Shown here piece after piece: positions 14,452-21,787 of a stretch of 29,375 bases of DNA. The stretch spans positions 1 through 29,375 of the forward strand of contig CABULX010000008.1 of assembly GCA_902492545.1 (NCBI GenBank), in the 5' to 3' direction. A model generated the notes under the pieces. That model was not told the origin of the DNA. It worked only from the letters and a program-made list of their open reading frames with translations, and searched no databases. This DNA comes from an uncultured Collinsella sp. (GTDB lineage Bacteria > Actinomycetota > Coriobacteriia > Coriobacteriales > Coriobacteriaceae). Numbering within the stretch: position 1 is the first letter of the stretch; each line of letters starts with the position of its first letter. The position numbers were made by a program, and so were the translations under genes.

Positions 14452-16176
14452 CTACGAGCGCAGTGTAATTTTATCGCGCAGCGATTTGAGGTCTTCGGTG
14501 ACGGTACGGTCTTCCTGGATCATCTTCTGGACCTTTTTGTAGCTCGTGCTGACGGTCGAGTGGTTGCGGTTGCCAAATTCGGCGCCCACCGCCGTGGTCG
14601 TCATCTCGCACATCTCGATGGCCAGGTAGATAGCGATATGGCGTGCTTTGGCGATATTGGCGTTGCGACGCGGGCCGATGAGCTCCTCGTGCGTCACGCC
14701 GTACTGCTCTTCGATGACGGACTGAACCGTCTGGACGTTGATCTTTTTGGCCGATGTGTCGAAGTACTGGCTGGCGATGGCGTCGATATCGTCAAAGGTG
14801 AGCTCCCCGCCCTCGCGCTCGCGGTCGCCCGCCTCGCCGGCGCAGCGCTCGCAAAAGCTCTCGAGTTCGCGGATGTTGGTGCCCGAGACCTCGGCCATGT
14901 GTTTAAAGTGCTCGTCGGTCAGGTGTCCGCCGTCGCCCCCATAGGCCGCCAGCAGCGAGTCGTCGCCTGCCTCGGGAGCGGCGACGATGGTGTTCTCGTA
15001 ATAGCGCTGCAAGATCTTGTATTTCATCTCGTAGCTGGGCTCTGCGACCAGGCAGAGCATGCCGGCGTTGAAGCGGCTGGTCAGACGCTCGTCCATGCTC
15101 AGGTCCTTGGGGGCACGGTCTGCCGCGATGACGACCTTCTTGTTGTTGCGGATGAACTCGTCCATGAGCTGGAAAAAGTAGTCCACGCTCGCGCGCTTGC
15201 CGATGATGTTTTGGATGTCATCGATGATGAGCACGTCCACGCCGTGGTACGCCTGCATGATGGGGGCGTTGCTCTTCTTTTGGCGGTCGAACTCGGTCAT
15301 CAGGTCGTCCAGATATGCCTGGGAGTTGGCATACTTGACCTTGATCTCGGGCGACTTCTCGGCGAGCTCGTTTTTGATGGCAAGCAGCAGGTGCGTCTTG
15401 CCCAGGCCCGATTTGCCGTAGATGAACAGTGATGTGCATGTGCCGCGCTCGTCCGCGAGGGCGGCAAACTTGAGTGCCGAGCGATAGGCATGGCTGTTTT
15501 CGGGGCCGTAGACAAAGTTCTCAAAGGTAAATTTTGAGTTCGCGGCGAGCGGGGCTCCATCCGTATTCTGCTCGGCCGGCACGGTCGGCGCCGGTATGGG
15601 TGAAGCGGGGGTCGCAGCTTGCGTGGATTTAGTCGGCGCTCCGCCCTTCATCTGGTTCATCATGCGACGAAAATCATCGGCCGAGAGCGTGTTCTTGATT
15701 GCAATGCCCGAATCCGCGCCCGCCGCTGCGTCGTGAGCGATAGGCATGTGCGTGACGGGTGCGTTCGTTGACGTCGCCGCCGCGGTCGGCAACGGTGCCA
15801 TGGTTTCACGGGAAACATCGCTGTGCTGGTGCTCGATTGTCGGCACGTCGCCTGCGGAGGTCGGTGCCGCCGGGGAAGCGGCGGGAGCCGTGGCGGGCGC
15901 CGTCGCGGCAGCGGATTCCGTTGCGGCGCCTTGCGGTGCTACGATGTCGAGCGCGATCGGTGCAAAGGCGATTTCTTCCAGATAGGCCTCAATAGTCGGC
16001 TGATGCTTTTTGAGCTGCGCGATGGCAAAGCGCGAGGGGGCCTCGATCGTGAGCGCATCTTCGGTCAGGCTTATGGCGCGCGATTGCCCCAGCATGTTGA
16101 TGAGGCGTGCATCTTGGCCGTCGCGCTGGCAAAAGGCGATGGCATCCCCCAGGATGATGCTTGCTTCCTCGTCCAC
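14452..16176 (-). CDS. dnaA: Chromosomal replication initiator DnaA
   Basis: A 574-residue AAA+ initiator, longer than usual because of an alanine/proline-rich domain II (residues about 80-212). Domain I occupies about 1-78. The AAA+ domain has Walker A GKSGLGKT at 254-261, Walker B LIIDD at 316-320, sensor 1 VVIAADRAPKD and arginine-finger box RLTSRF at 364-369. Domain IV has a helix-turn-helix ending GNRNHSTVSTS: N538, H539 and S540 replace the usual Asp-His-Thr (E. coli D433-H434-T435) that reads the box in the major groove. The GTG start has GGGAG about 6 bases upstream. It lies 15 bases after the ATPase/winged-helix gene and shares its operon. Codons 121-125 (VSRET) contain a degenerate parS site. 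Confidence 0.97.
   Translation of the reverse strand: MDEEASIILGDAIAFCQRDGQDARLINMLGQSRAISLTEDALTIEAPSRFAIAQLKKHQPTIEAYLEEIAFAPIALDIVAPQGAATESAAATAPATAPAASPAAPTSAGDVPTIEHQHSDVSRETMAPLPTAAATSTNAPVTHMPIAHDAAAGADSGIAIKNTLSADDFRRMMNQMKGGAPTKSTQAATPASPIPAPTVPAEQNTDGAPLAANSKFTFENFVYGPENSHAYRSALKFAALADERGTCTSLFIYGKSGLGKTHLLLAIKNELAEKSPEIKVKYANSQAYLDDLMTEFDRQKKSNAPIMQAYHGVDVLIIDDIQNIIGKRASVDYFFQLMDEFIRNNKKVVIAADRAPKDLSMDERLTSRFNAGMLCLVAEPSYEMKYKILQRYYENTIVAAPEAGDDSLLAAYGGDGGHLTDEHFKHMAEVSGTNIRELESFCERCAGEAGDREREGGELTFDDIDAIASQYFDTSAKKINVQTVQSVIEEQYGVTHEELIGPRRNANIAKARHIAIYLAIEMCEMTTTAVGAEFGNRNHSTVSTSYKKVQKMIQEDRTVTEDLKSLRDKITLRS
15802..15817. other. Degenerate parS site inside dnaA
   Basis: GGTTTCACGGGAAACA matches the parS consensus TGTTTCACGTGAAACA at 14 of 16 positions. 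It lies in the poorly conserved domain II part of dnaA and may be a weak ParB-binding site. Confidence 0.45.
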
Positions 16177-16191
16177 TGTCTCTCCCGTTCT

Positions 16192-17544
16192 TTAGCTCTG
16201 AGCTCGCACGCGAGCGGCGCCGAGTTCGGTCAGATGGTATTTCTGGCCATGCTTGATGACCAAGCCGGCCTGCGCCAAGTCATTGAGCGTGCGTGACCAA
16301 GTGGGGGCCGAGTTTCCAAACGCCCTCGCCAGATCGGTTGCACCGCACGCTTGATTTTGCGCCAGATAGCCCAGCGCGGCGTTGCCGCGATCGCTTACGA
16401 ACACGTCCGGTTGTGGCTGCGCATGCTGATTTGCTGCATTAGGATACATCATTTGAGCTGCTGGTTGTTGAGAACTCTGCATCGGTGGCATTTGCTGTTG
16501 AAAACTTTGAGGCCACTGTTGGTAAGGCTGCGGAGGCATCTGCTGGGCCCAGGGGTTGTACTGCTGCTGCGGCATCTGCTGGTACGGCTGCTGATATCCT
16601 TGCTGGTACTGCTGCGGGAACTGCTGGCCGTACCCCAGTGGCGGCATCTGCTGATATGGATATCCTTGTTGGTACGGCTGATAGCCCATTTGCTGGCCAC
16701 CCGGTGCGCCCGTCGCCTGCTGCATTGCTGCTGCATCCTGATCCGCCAGCGGCACGGCCTCTGGCATGCTTGGCAGCATCGACATCGATGCCGCCTGGGG
16801 CTCTTGTGTAGGAATCATTCCGGGCTGCTGCATCTGTCCCGCGGGGGGCTGCATCTGCTGCGTTGCCATGGGCTGCTGCGCAAAAGCTCCCGGCAGGGGA
16901 TATGTGGGCTGCTCCGTCTCGGGCCGCACGGCAGCGCCGCGTCCGCCGGCACGCTCGATTTCCTGCACGCGTTTAGGGTTCAGGCTTACCGTAACCACGG
17001 TGCCGTTGCCCATGTTGTCCTCGATGGATACGGCACCGCCGGCGTTTTCCAAATACTCCTGCACCATGGGAAACCCTGCTCCGGTTCCACGGATATAGCG
17101 CTTCATCTTGCTGTTTGCGCTGGTAACGCCAAAGTCGAAAGCACGTTCCTTGTCGTCGATGCCGGGTCCTTGGTCAGCAAAGCGGATGGTGTCTCCGCCG
17201 TCCAGAATCGAGATGATGGGCTCGGCAAAGTGTGCGTGGATAAAGTTTTCGACAATCTCGCGGATGACCATGAGCGAGATATGGCCACCTTGTTCTTTCA
17301 TGCACTGGTAGACGGTGTTGGTCGTCTCTTCCAAATACGTGCGGACATCTTGCGGATCAATGACGATCACCCGCGGTGTCGACAGCATGTCGTCATAGAC
17401 GGCGATGCGCGCGGCGTACATGGCTTTTGGCGCCTGCGTGGTCGTCTGCTCGCCTTCCGCACGCTCTTCGCGCACGCCGGTGATGTGCTCGTTGTCGGGT
17501 GCCGGGTCTCCGGAATCGACCATGGTGTAAAAGTCGTCAGACAT
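16192..17544 (-). CDS. RsbW-like ATPase with prion-like linker and C-terminal winged helix, upstream of dnaA
   Basis: I know of no characterised protein with this architecture. Residues about 55-190 form a GHKL ATPase fold of the anti-sigma/serine-kinase type: N box IREIVENFIHAHF (E96, N100), G1 box ADQGPGI (123-129), G2 box GTGAGFP (153-159) and GNGT (179-182). Residues about 210-380 are low complexity, dominated by Q, P, M and Y (repeats such as QQGYQQPYQQMPQQQY), resembling prion-like domains. Residues about 386-450 look like a winged helix (GATDLARAFGNSAPTWSRTLNDL, then AGLVIKHGQKYHLTELG). The N-terminal 40 residues are acidic. The gene ends 15 bases before dnaA and starts beside the origin's DnaA-box cluster, so it is co-transcribed with dnaA and probably DnaA-controlled. 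It might regulate initiation, a sigma factor or nucleoid organisation; the target is unknown. Confidence 0.85.
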   Translation of the reverse strand: MSDDFYTMVDSGDPAPDNEHITGVREERAEGEQTTTQAPKAMYAARIAVYDDMLSTPRVIVIDPQDVRTYLEETTNTVYQCMKEQGGHISLMVIREIVENFIHAHFAEPIISILDGGDTIRFADQGPGIDDKERAFDFGVTSANSKMKRYIRGTGAGFPMVQEYLENAGGAVSIEDNMGNGTVVTVSLNPKRVQEIERAGGRGAAVRPETEQPTYPLPGAFAQQPMATQQMQPPAGQMQQPGMIPTQEPQAASMSMLPSMPEAVPLADQDAAAMQQATGAPGGQQMGYQPYQQGYPYQQMPPLGYGQQFPQQYQQGYQQPYQQMPQQQYNPWAQQMPPQPYQQWPQSFQQQMPPMQSSQQPAAQMMYPNAANQHAQPQPDVFVSDRGNAALGYLAQNQACGATDLARAFGNSAPTWSRTLNDLAQAGLVIKHGQKYHLTELGAARVRAQS

Positions 17545-17628
17545 GCCGCTCGCAATCTTTCAAAAGGTTTCGAACAAATAGTAGCTCACCGTGCAACGTT
17601 TCTCATCTTTCGACAACTTTTCAAAACT

Positions 17629-17690
17629 TGTTGAAAACTTTGGAAAATGGGCGAAAAGTTCTCAACATTGCCAATATGACCTGTTGAAAA
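17629..17690 (-). promoter_or_regulatory. DnaA-box cluster upstream of the dnaA operon
   Basis: Two exact minus-strand TTTTCAACA nonamers lie at 17629-17637 and 17682-17690, with TTCTCAACA on the plus strand at 17659-17667 between them. Further variants (TTTTCAAAA at 17618, CTTTCGACA at 17607) continue towards the operon. Such clusters serve both origin binding and DnaA autoregulation. Confidence 0.6.
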
Positions 17691-17787
17691 CTCGATGAAA
17701 TATCGTGAAAGGTTGCCATGAGGCGCAAATTTCGGTTGTGCTTATGGGGGAACCGTGTGAACTGCGCAACCTTTTACCTTTGATTTC

Positions 17788-17817
17788 TTGACATTTGAAC
17801 ATTGATTTCCCTACAAT
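17788..17817 (+). promoter_or_regulatory. rpmH operon promoter
   Basis: TTGACA (17788-17793) and TACAAT (17812-17817) are separated by 18 bases; five of six -10 positions and all -35 positions match the housekeeping consensus. Transcription would start near 17824, giving a leader of about 65 bases before rpmH. Confidence 0.82.
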
Positions 17818-17889
17818 CTTCAAGCTCACGTGTCTATATCTGCGTCCGCGTCCCCGCGGACACTCGAAATGCAGCAGGAGGAACTTAAG

Positions 17890-18024
17890 ATGAAGCGTAC
17901 GTATCAGCCTAATAAGCGTAAGCGTGCCAAGACCCATGGCTTCCGTGCCCGTATGGCCACTAAGGGTGGTCGTGCCGTGCTCGCCCGTCGTCGCGCCAAG
18001 GGCCGCAAGCGTCTCACTGTCTAG
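17890..18024 (+). CDS. rpmH: 50S ribosomal protein L34
   Basis: A 44-residue, very basic protein with the complete L34 signature: MKRTYQPNKRKRAKTHGFRAR at the start, then a RMATKGGRAVLARRRAKGRKRL tail. It binds 23S rRNA in the large subunit. The start at 17890 follows a GGAGG site 9 bases upstream; the frame is open further left but without family similarity. It is first in the rpmH-rnpA-yidD-yidC-jag cluster, the standard partner of dnaA at bacterial origins, and is driven by the strong promoter at 17788-17817. Confidence 0.97.
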   Translation: MKRTYQPNKRKRAKTHGFRARMATKGGRAVLARRRAKGRKRLTV

Positions 18025-18044
18025 CAGCGATACACACATCTCGC

Positions 18045-18383
18045 ATGAAGACTATTAAGTCTCGGCAAGATTTCGAGCATGTGTTCAGTCAGGGGCGTCG
18101 TTTCAATCACCCTCTGATTCGAATGACCATATGTGAATCGGTTGGCGAAGGCGACTCCGGAAGGGTCGCCTTCGTTGGTGCTAAGCGACTCGGTTGTGCC
18201 GTCGTGCGCAACCGATCTAAGCGTGTGATGCGCGAGGCCGCCCGCAGCTGCGGATTTCCCGTTGCGGGTTATGACATCATCTTGTTTGCAACTCCCAAGA
18301 CGAGGGTTTCCTCGCCGCAGGAGATGGACAAGGCGTTGCGTTCGCTTATGAAGCGCGCCGGCGTTGCCGGGGAGGAGCGATGA
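18045..18383 (+). CDS. rnpA: Ribonuclease P protein component
   Basis: A 112-residue basic protein of normal length. It contains GRRFNHPLIRM, VAFVGAKRLGCAVVRNRSKRVMREA (the RNR motif that contacts the catalytic RNA) and the terminal helical region. It assists RNase P RNA in 5' maturation of tRNAs. The ATG at 18045 follows rpmH by 20 bases and has no strong Shine-Dalgarno, so translation is probably coupled to rpmH. Its stop overlaps the yidD start by 4 bases (ATGA). Confidence 0.95.
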   Translation: MKTIKSRQDFEHVFSQGRRFNHPLIRMTICESVGEGDSGRVAFVGAKRLGCAVVRNRSKRVMREAARSCGFPVAGYDIILFATPKTRVSSPQEMDKALRSLMKRAGVAGEER

Positions 18384-18604
18384 GCAATCACGTTTTGCGA
18401 CGTGTTGCCATCGCTCCTATTCGCATATATCAACAGGTTATTTCGCCCTTATTGCCTGACGCCTGCATTTATTACCCAACGTGCTCGCAATACGCCATCC
18501 AGGCGATTGAGAAGCACGGTGTTTTGAGAGGCTGCTGGCTTGCCGTGAGGCGCATCGCTCGTTGCAATCCCCTGCACGTCGGCGGTTATGACCCTGTGCC
18601 CTAG
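18380..18604 (+). CDS. yidD: Membrane protein insertion efficiency factor YidD
   Basis: A 74-residue protein with the YidD (DUF37) motif pattern: IRIYQQVISPLLP, then YYPTCSQYAIQAIEKHG, GCWLAVRRIARCNPLHVGGYDPVP. The three conserved cysteines are present. It is an amphipathic, membrane-associated factor that aids YidC-dependent insertion. It overlaps rnpA by 4 bases and precedes yidC by 29 bases, matching both gene order and function. Confidence 0.95.
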   Translation: MSNHVLRRVAIAPIRIYQQVISPLLPDACIYYPTCSQYAIQAIEKHGVLRGCWLAVRRIARCNPLHVGGYDPVP

Positions 18605-18633
18605 CGGGCACTCGCTATCGGAGGAAAACTTAC

Positions 18634-19404
18634 ATGTGGGATTGGATCGTTAACATCCTTTTCGAGCTGCTCAAGCTCATCCAGACCTTTGCGGTCGACT
18701 GGGGCCTGTCCATCATCATCCTGGTGGTCATCATCCGTCTGCTGCTGACGCCGCTCATGCTCAAGTCGACCAAGTCGACGGCTCGCATGCAGGTGCTGCA
18801 GCCCAAGATGCTCGAGATCCAGGAGCGCTATGCCGACGATCCCCAGCGTCAGGCCGAGGAGATGCAGAAGTTCTACAGCGAGAACAAGTTCAACCCCATG
18901 GCTGGCTGTCTGCCGCTGCTGATTCAGATGCCTATCCTGTTCGCCCTGTTTACATTGCTGCGCAACCTGCCGCAGTACTTTAACGACGGCACGTTCTCGT
19001 TCTTCAACATCCTGCCCGACCTGACCACCACGCCGAGTGCTTCCTTTGCCGATGGCTTTATGGTTGCACTGCCTGCGCTGGTTTGCCTGATCCTGTTCGC
19101 CGTCCTGACCCTGATTCCGCAGCTCTATATGTCGCGCAACCAGACCGGCCAGCAGGCTCAGAGCATGCGTATGATGGCCGTTGTCATGACGGTCATGATG
19201 CTTTGGATGGGCTGGAGCCTTCCCGTTGGTGTTCTGCTGTACTACGACGTCTCGTCTGCTTGGCAGGTTATCCAGCAGATTTTTGTGACGCAGAAGGTCA
19301 TCGACAAGGCGAAGGCCGATGAGGAGGAGCGTCTTAAGAACGCTCCGCTGCAGGTTGAGGTCACTCGTCGAGAGAAGAAGCCGCGCCCGCACAAGAAGAA
19401 GTAG
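18634..19404 (+). CDS. yidC: Membrane protein insertase YidC/Oxa1 type
   Basis: A 256-residue insertase of the short Gram-positive type, without the large periplasmic domain and without an obvious lipoprotein signal. The first conserved helix (about 23-40) holds the groove arginine R35 (VVIIRLLLTPLM). A long coiled-coil-like cytoplasmic loop follows (about 45-85), then NPMAGCLPLLIQMPILFAL, and more helices near 140-160, 180-200 and 205-220. The C-terminus is strongly basic (TRREKKPRPHKKK), as in homologues that bind ribosomes directly. It inserts membrane proteins alone or with SecYEG. The ATG has GGAGGA 8 bases upstream. Confidence 0.96.
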   Translation: MWDWIVNILFELLKLIQTFAVDWGLSIIILVVIIRLLLTPLMLKSTKSTARMQVLQPKMLEIQERYADDPQRQAEEMQKFYSENKFNPMAGCLPLLIQMPILFALFTLLRNLPQYFNDGTFSFFNILPDLTTTPSASFADGFMVALPALVCLILFAVLTLIPQLYMSRNQTGQQAQSMRMMAVVMTVMMLWMGWSLPVGVLLYYDVSSAWQVIQQIFVTQKVIDKAKADEEERLKNAPLQVEVTRREKKPRPHKKK

Positions 19405-19421
19405 TGGGATATCAATCTTAT

Positions 19422-19433
19422 TTAGGTACCTAA
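19422..19433. repeat. Palindrome TTAGGTACCTAA before jag
   Basis: A perfect 12-base palindrome in the 44-base gap between yidC and jag. The same 12-mer occurs at 22926-22937, and its half-sites flank an 11-base spacer at 1185-1209. It could be a regulator site or RNA hairpin; its role is not known. Confidence 0.4.
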
Positions 19434-19448
19434 CTTTTGGAGTACGTT

Positions 19449-20018
19449 ATGTCTGAAGAGATCATCGAGGATATGCTTGAGGAGGTTGCCCCGCAGGTCG
19501 CGGGCGATTATCCCGAGATTGCACAGCGCTACAAGGCTGGTGAAGAGCTGACCGATGAGGAGCTCGACACCATTGCCGATGTTGCTATTTCCATCCTGCG
19601 TTCCATCCTTTCGCACTTCGATGCCGCCAACTCTCCTATCGATGAGTATGAGGGCGACGAAGGTGAGCTGATTTTGGATGTAACGGCTCCCGACCTTGCT
19701 GTTCTCATTGGCCGTCATGGTCGCACCCTTGATGCCCTTCAGGTTATGTTCTCTTTGCTGGTGAGCCGCAAACTTGGCTTTAGGTATCCGGTTGTAGTGG
19801 ACGTCGAGGGATACAAGAGCCGCCGTCAGGACAAGGTTGCCTCCATGGCTCAGTCTGCTGCCGAGCGTGCCATTCGCACTCATAAGAGTGTTTCGCTTCC
19901 GCCCATGAATGCCTACGAGCGTCGACTGGTTCACATTGCACTTCGTGGCAATGATGCCGTCGATACTCATTCTGAGGGTTCTGACCCTGATCGCCATGTG
20001 GTGATTGTTGCTCGATAA
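19449..20018 (+). CDS. jag: KH/R3H RNA-binding protein Jag (KhpB)
   Basis: A 189-residue protein. The N-terminal 60 residues are acidic and helical (MSEEIIEDMLEEVAPQ) and do not look like the usual Jag_N domain. A KH domain follows, with the LIGRHGRTLDALQ GxxG loop near residue 100, then an R3H domain with ERRLVHIAL near residue 160 (R and H three residues apart). Jag/KhpB binds RNA together with KhpA and is linked to cell elongation and division in Gram-positive bacteria. I chose the ATG at 19449 because of TTTGGAG upstream. It ends the rpmH operon at the terminator 20039-20068. Confidence 0.92.
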   Translation: MSEEIIEDMLEEVAPQVAGDYPEIAQRYKAGEELTDEELDTIADVAISILRSILSHFDAANSPIDEYEGDEGELILDVTAPDLAVLIGRHGRTLDALQVMFSLLVSRKLGFRYPVVVDVEGYKSRRQDKVASMAQSAAERAIRTHKSVSLPPMNAYERRLVHIALRGNDAVDTHSEGSDPDRHVVIVAR

Positions 20019-20038
20019 TCTACTCGAGTTTATGCTAA

Positions 20039-20068
20039 GGGGACGTGGTTTCCACGTCCCCTTTTTTT
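20039..20068 (+). terminator. Terminator after jag
   Basis: A perfect 10-bp stem GGGGACGTGG/CCACGTCCCC with a TTT loop is followed by seven T. It closes the rpmH-jag operon and separates it from rsmG. Confidence 0.93.
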
Positions 20069-20114
20069 GTCAAAAGTTCTCGATACGCTGATTTTTGTCA
20101 GAAAGGAGCTTTCG

Positions 20115-20852
20115 TTGTTAGTACTTACTGATCAGCAAGCTGACGAGATGTTGAGTCGTCTAGCTTTCTATTGCAAAGAGTATTCCTTGAGCGTAACTGA
20201 TGTTGAGCTGAGGAAATGTATTCAGCATTTGGATTTGGTTCTAGAAACAAATAAGACAACCAATCTCACCCGTATTCTTAACGTAGAAGATGCTGCAGTA
20301 CTTCATATCCTCGACTCACTTGTTTTGCTCCCCTATATCAACAAGGCTCCTGAGGGAGCTTTGCTCGATATGGGAACAGGTGCGGGCTTCCCTGGTATTC
20401 CATTAACCATAACCACGCATCGTAAAGCTACTTATATTGACTCTGTTGGCAAGAAGGTTGATGCGGTAAATTCCTTTGTCCATGCTATTGGATTGAAACA
20501 TGCCCATGCGGTTCATGATCGTCTTGAAGAATATGCTCGGAGCCATAAGAAGCAGTTCTCTGTTGTAACCGCCCGCGCACTGGCCCCTCTACCGATTCTT
20601 GTTGAGTATGCGGCTCCGTATCTGAAGGATGGAGGGCTATTTGTTATAACCAAGGGCAATCCTTCGGATGAGGAGCTTGCTTCCGGCATGTCAGCAGCTA
20701 AGATTTGCGGCTTCACTTTGCTTCTGAATGACGCAATTGATTTGCCTGAAGGCTTGGGTCACAGGGAGTTCATTGTTCTTAAGAAGAGTCATCCAGCATC
20801 CGTTTCATTGCCTCGTGCAAATGGCGTGGCAAAGAAGAATCCGCTTGCCTAG
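20115..20852 (+). CDS. rsmG: 16S rRNA (guanine527-N7) methyltransferase RsmG
   Basis: A 245-residue class I SAM-dependent methyltransferase. The SAM-binding motif is LLDMGTGAGFPGIPLTI near residue 83; further matches are SVGKKVDAVNSFV and VVTARALAPLPILVEYA. It methylates G527 of 16S rRNA near the streptomycin site; loss gives low-level streptomycin resistance in other bacteria. The frame is open from 20067, but that lies inside the terminator T tract; the TTG at 20115 has AAAGGAG 6 bases upstream, so I use it. Base composition is clearly lower in GC than in gyrA or ddl (some 60-base stretches near 35-40%). A 20-residue lysine/alanine-rich tail extends past the fold. Its stop is 2 bases before the first parS site. 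Confidence 0.93.
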   Translation: MLVLTDQQADEMLSRLAFYCKEYSLSVTDVELRKCIQHLDLVLETNKTTNLTRILNVEDAAVLHILDSLVLLPYINKAPEGALLDMGTGAGFPGIPLTITTHRKATYIDSVGKKVDAVNSFVHAIGLKHAHAVHDRLEEYARSHKKQFSVVTARALAPLPILVEYAAPYLKDGGLFVITKGNPSDEELASGMSAAKICGFTLLLNDAIDLPEGLGHREFIVLKKSHPASVSLPRANGVAKKNPLA

Positions 20853-20853
20853 A

Positions 20854-20869
20854 TGTTTCACGTGAAACA
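20854..20869. other. parS: parS site 1 (perfect)
   Basis: TGTTTCACGTGAAACA, the exact 16-base palindromic ParB-binding site, extended by A/T to 18 bases. It starts directly after the rsmG stop codon. Confidence 0.96.
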
Positions 20870-20892
20870 TAATGGATACTAACAACTTGCAG

Positions 20893-20908
20893 TGTTTCAC
20901 GTGAAACA
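20893..20908. other. parS: parS site 2 (perfect)
   Basis: An exact parS 16-mer, 39 bases after site 1, in the rsmG-parA interval. It should serve as a ParB loading point near the origin. Confidence 0.96.
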
Positions 20909-20931
20909 TGGCGGTTGATATCGATTCGGAA

Positions 20932-20947
20932 TGTTTCACGTGAAACA
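20932..20947. other. parS: parS site 3 (perfect)
   Basis: An exact parS 16-mer, again 39 bases after the previous one and 39 bases before the parA start region. Its closeness to parA suggests ParB could also repress the parA-parB operon. Confidence 0.96.
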
Positions 20948-20986
20948 TCCTCCGTTTGACAGCTTAAATACACACCAGGAGGGACC

Positions 20987-21787
20987 GTGGGATTTCGCGA
21001 CGTTAAGCGTTCAAAGAGCGCAAAAGACACGCGTATCATTGCAATCATCAATCAAAAAGGCGGCGTCGGTAAGTCAACGACGGCTGTAAACCTTGCAGCA
21101 GCACTGGGTGAGCAGGGTCGTAAGACACTGATTGTCGATTTTGATCCGCAGGGAAACAGCACCAGTGGATTCGGAATTGAAAAAGAAGACCTTGATCACT
21201 GCATCTATGATGCATTGTTGAATGATGTGCCGGCAGAATCACTTGTTCTTGATACAAATTGCAAAAAGGTATTCGTAATTCCAGCTACAATTCAGCTTGC
21301 AGGCGCCGAAATTGAGCTCGTAAGCGCAATTGCACGTGAAACCCGCCTCAAAGATTTGCTTGAGCCGATTCAGGACGAGTTCGATTTTATTTTGATTGAC
21401 TGTCCTCCTTCGCTCGGCCTGCTTACTATCAACGCTTTGACCGCAGCAGACAGCGTTTTGATTCCGATCCAGTGCGAATATTACGCACTCGAGGGCGTTA
21501 CGAAGCTGCTTGAGTCAATGAAGATGGTCAAATCAAGGCTGAACAAGGGCTTAGACACCTATGGTGTGCTTATGACCATGTATGACTCGCGTACTTCACT
21601 ATCGAATCAGGTTGTTGAGGAGGTTCAATCGTACTTTGGTGATAAGGCGTTTAAGACGCTAATCCCCCGTACGGTTAAAATCTCCGAAGCTCCGTCTTTT
21701 GGAGAACCAGTAATTACCTATGCACCTCAAAATAAGGGTGCAAAAGCATATATGAACCTTGCAAAAGAGGTGATCAAGCGTGCCTAG
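20987..21787 (+). CDS. parA: Chromosome partitioning ATPase ParA (Soj)
   Basis: A 266-residue deviant-Walker ATPase. KGGVGKSTT at 24-32 is the deviant P-loop with the signature lysine, followed by DFDPQGNSTSGFG (A') and ILIDCPPSLG (Walker B). The C-terminal part has PRTVKISEAPSFGEPV typical of Soj. It binds nucleoid DNA as an ATP dimer and, with ParB-parS, segregates origins; it can also affect DnaA. The GTG at 20987 has GGAGGG 3-4 bases upstream. The first 15 residues are basic (MGFRDVKRSKSAKDTR). It overlaps parB by 8 bases and has lower GC than flanking genes. Confidence 0.96.
   Translation: MGFRDVKRSKSAKDTRIIAIINQKGGVGKSTTAVNLAAALGEQGRKTLIVDFDPQGNSTSGFGIEKEDLDHCIYDALLNDVPAESLVLDTNCKKVFVIPATIQLAGAEIELVSAIARETRLKDLLEPIQDEFDFILIDCPPSLGLLTINALTAADSVLIPIQCEYYALEGVTKLLESMKMVKSRLNKGLDTYGVLMTMYDSRTSLSNQVVEEVQSYFGDKAFKTLIPRTVKISEAPSFGEPVITYAPQNKGAKAYMNLAKEVIKRA
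21328..21343. other. Weak parS-like sequence inside parA
   Basis: AATTGCACGTGAAACC keeps the central CACGTGAAAC of parS but matches only 12 of 16 positions. It may be chance coding sequence (codons for IARET). Confidence 0.2.

Larger units (their letters stand above)
17545..17889. other. oriC: Origin interval upstream of the dnaA operon
   Basis: This 345-base gene-free interval separates the divergent dnaA-operon and rpmH operon. It is AT-rich in the middle and carries DnaA-box-like nonamers at 17607-17690 and the rpmH promoter at 17788-17817. It must also contain the promoter of the ATPase/dnaA operon; TACTAT on the minus strand (17578-17583) is a possible -10 without a clear -35. With the dnaA-dnaN interval it probably makes a bipartite origin. 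Confidence 0.6.

Noticed and set aside
17662..18039. Minus-strand frame opposite rpmH
   Set aside because: It is antisense to L34 and its promoter and has no ribosome-binding site or domain.
20067..20114. Longer rsmG start
   Set aside because: It would start in the T tract of the jag terminator; the TTG at 20115 has a good ribosome-binding site.
20854..20947. CRISPR-like array of three spaced repeats
   Set aside because: The repeats are exact parS sites next to parA-parB; no cas genes and only 16-base repeats.
20955..20960. TTGACA as a -35 box for parA
   Set aside because: No -10 box at proper distance before the parA ribosome-binding site.
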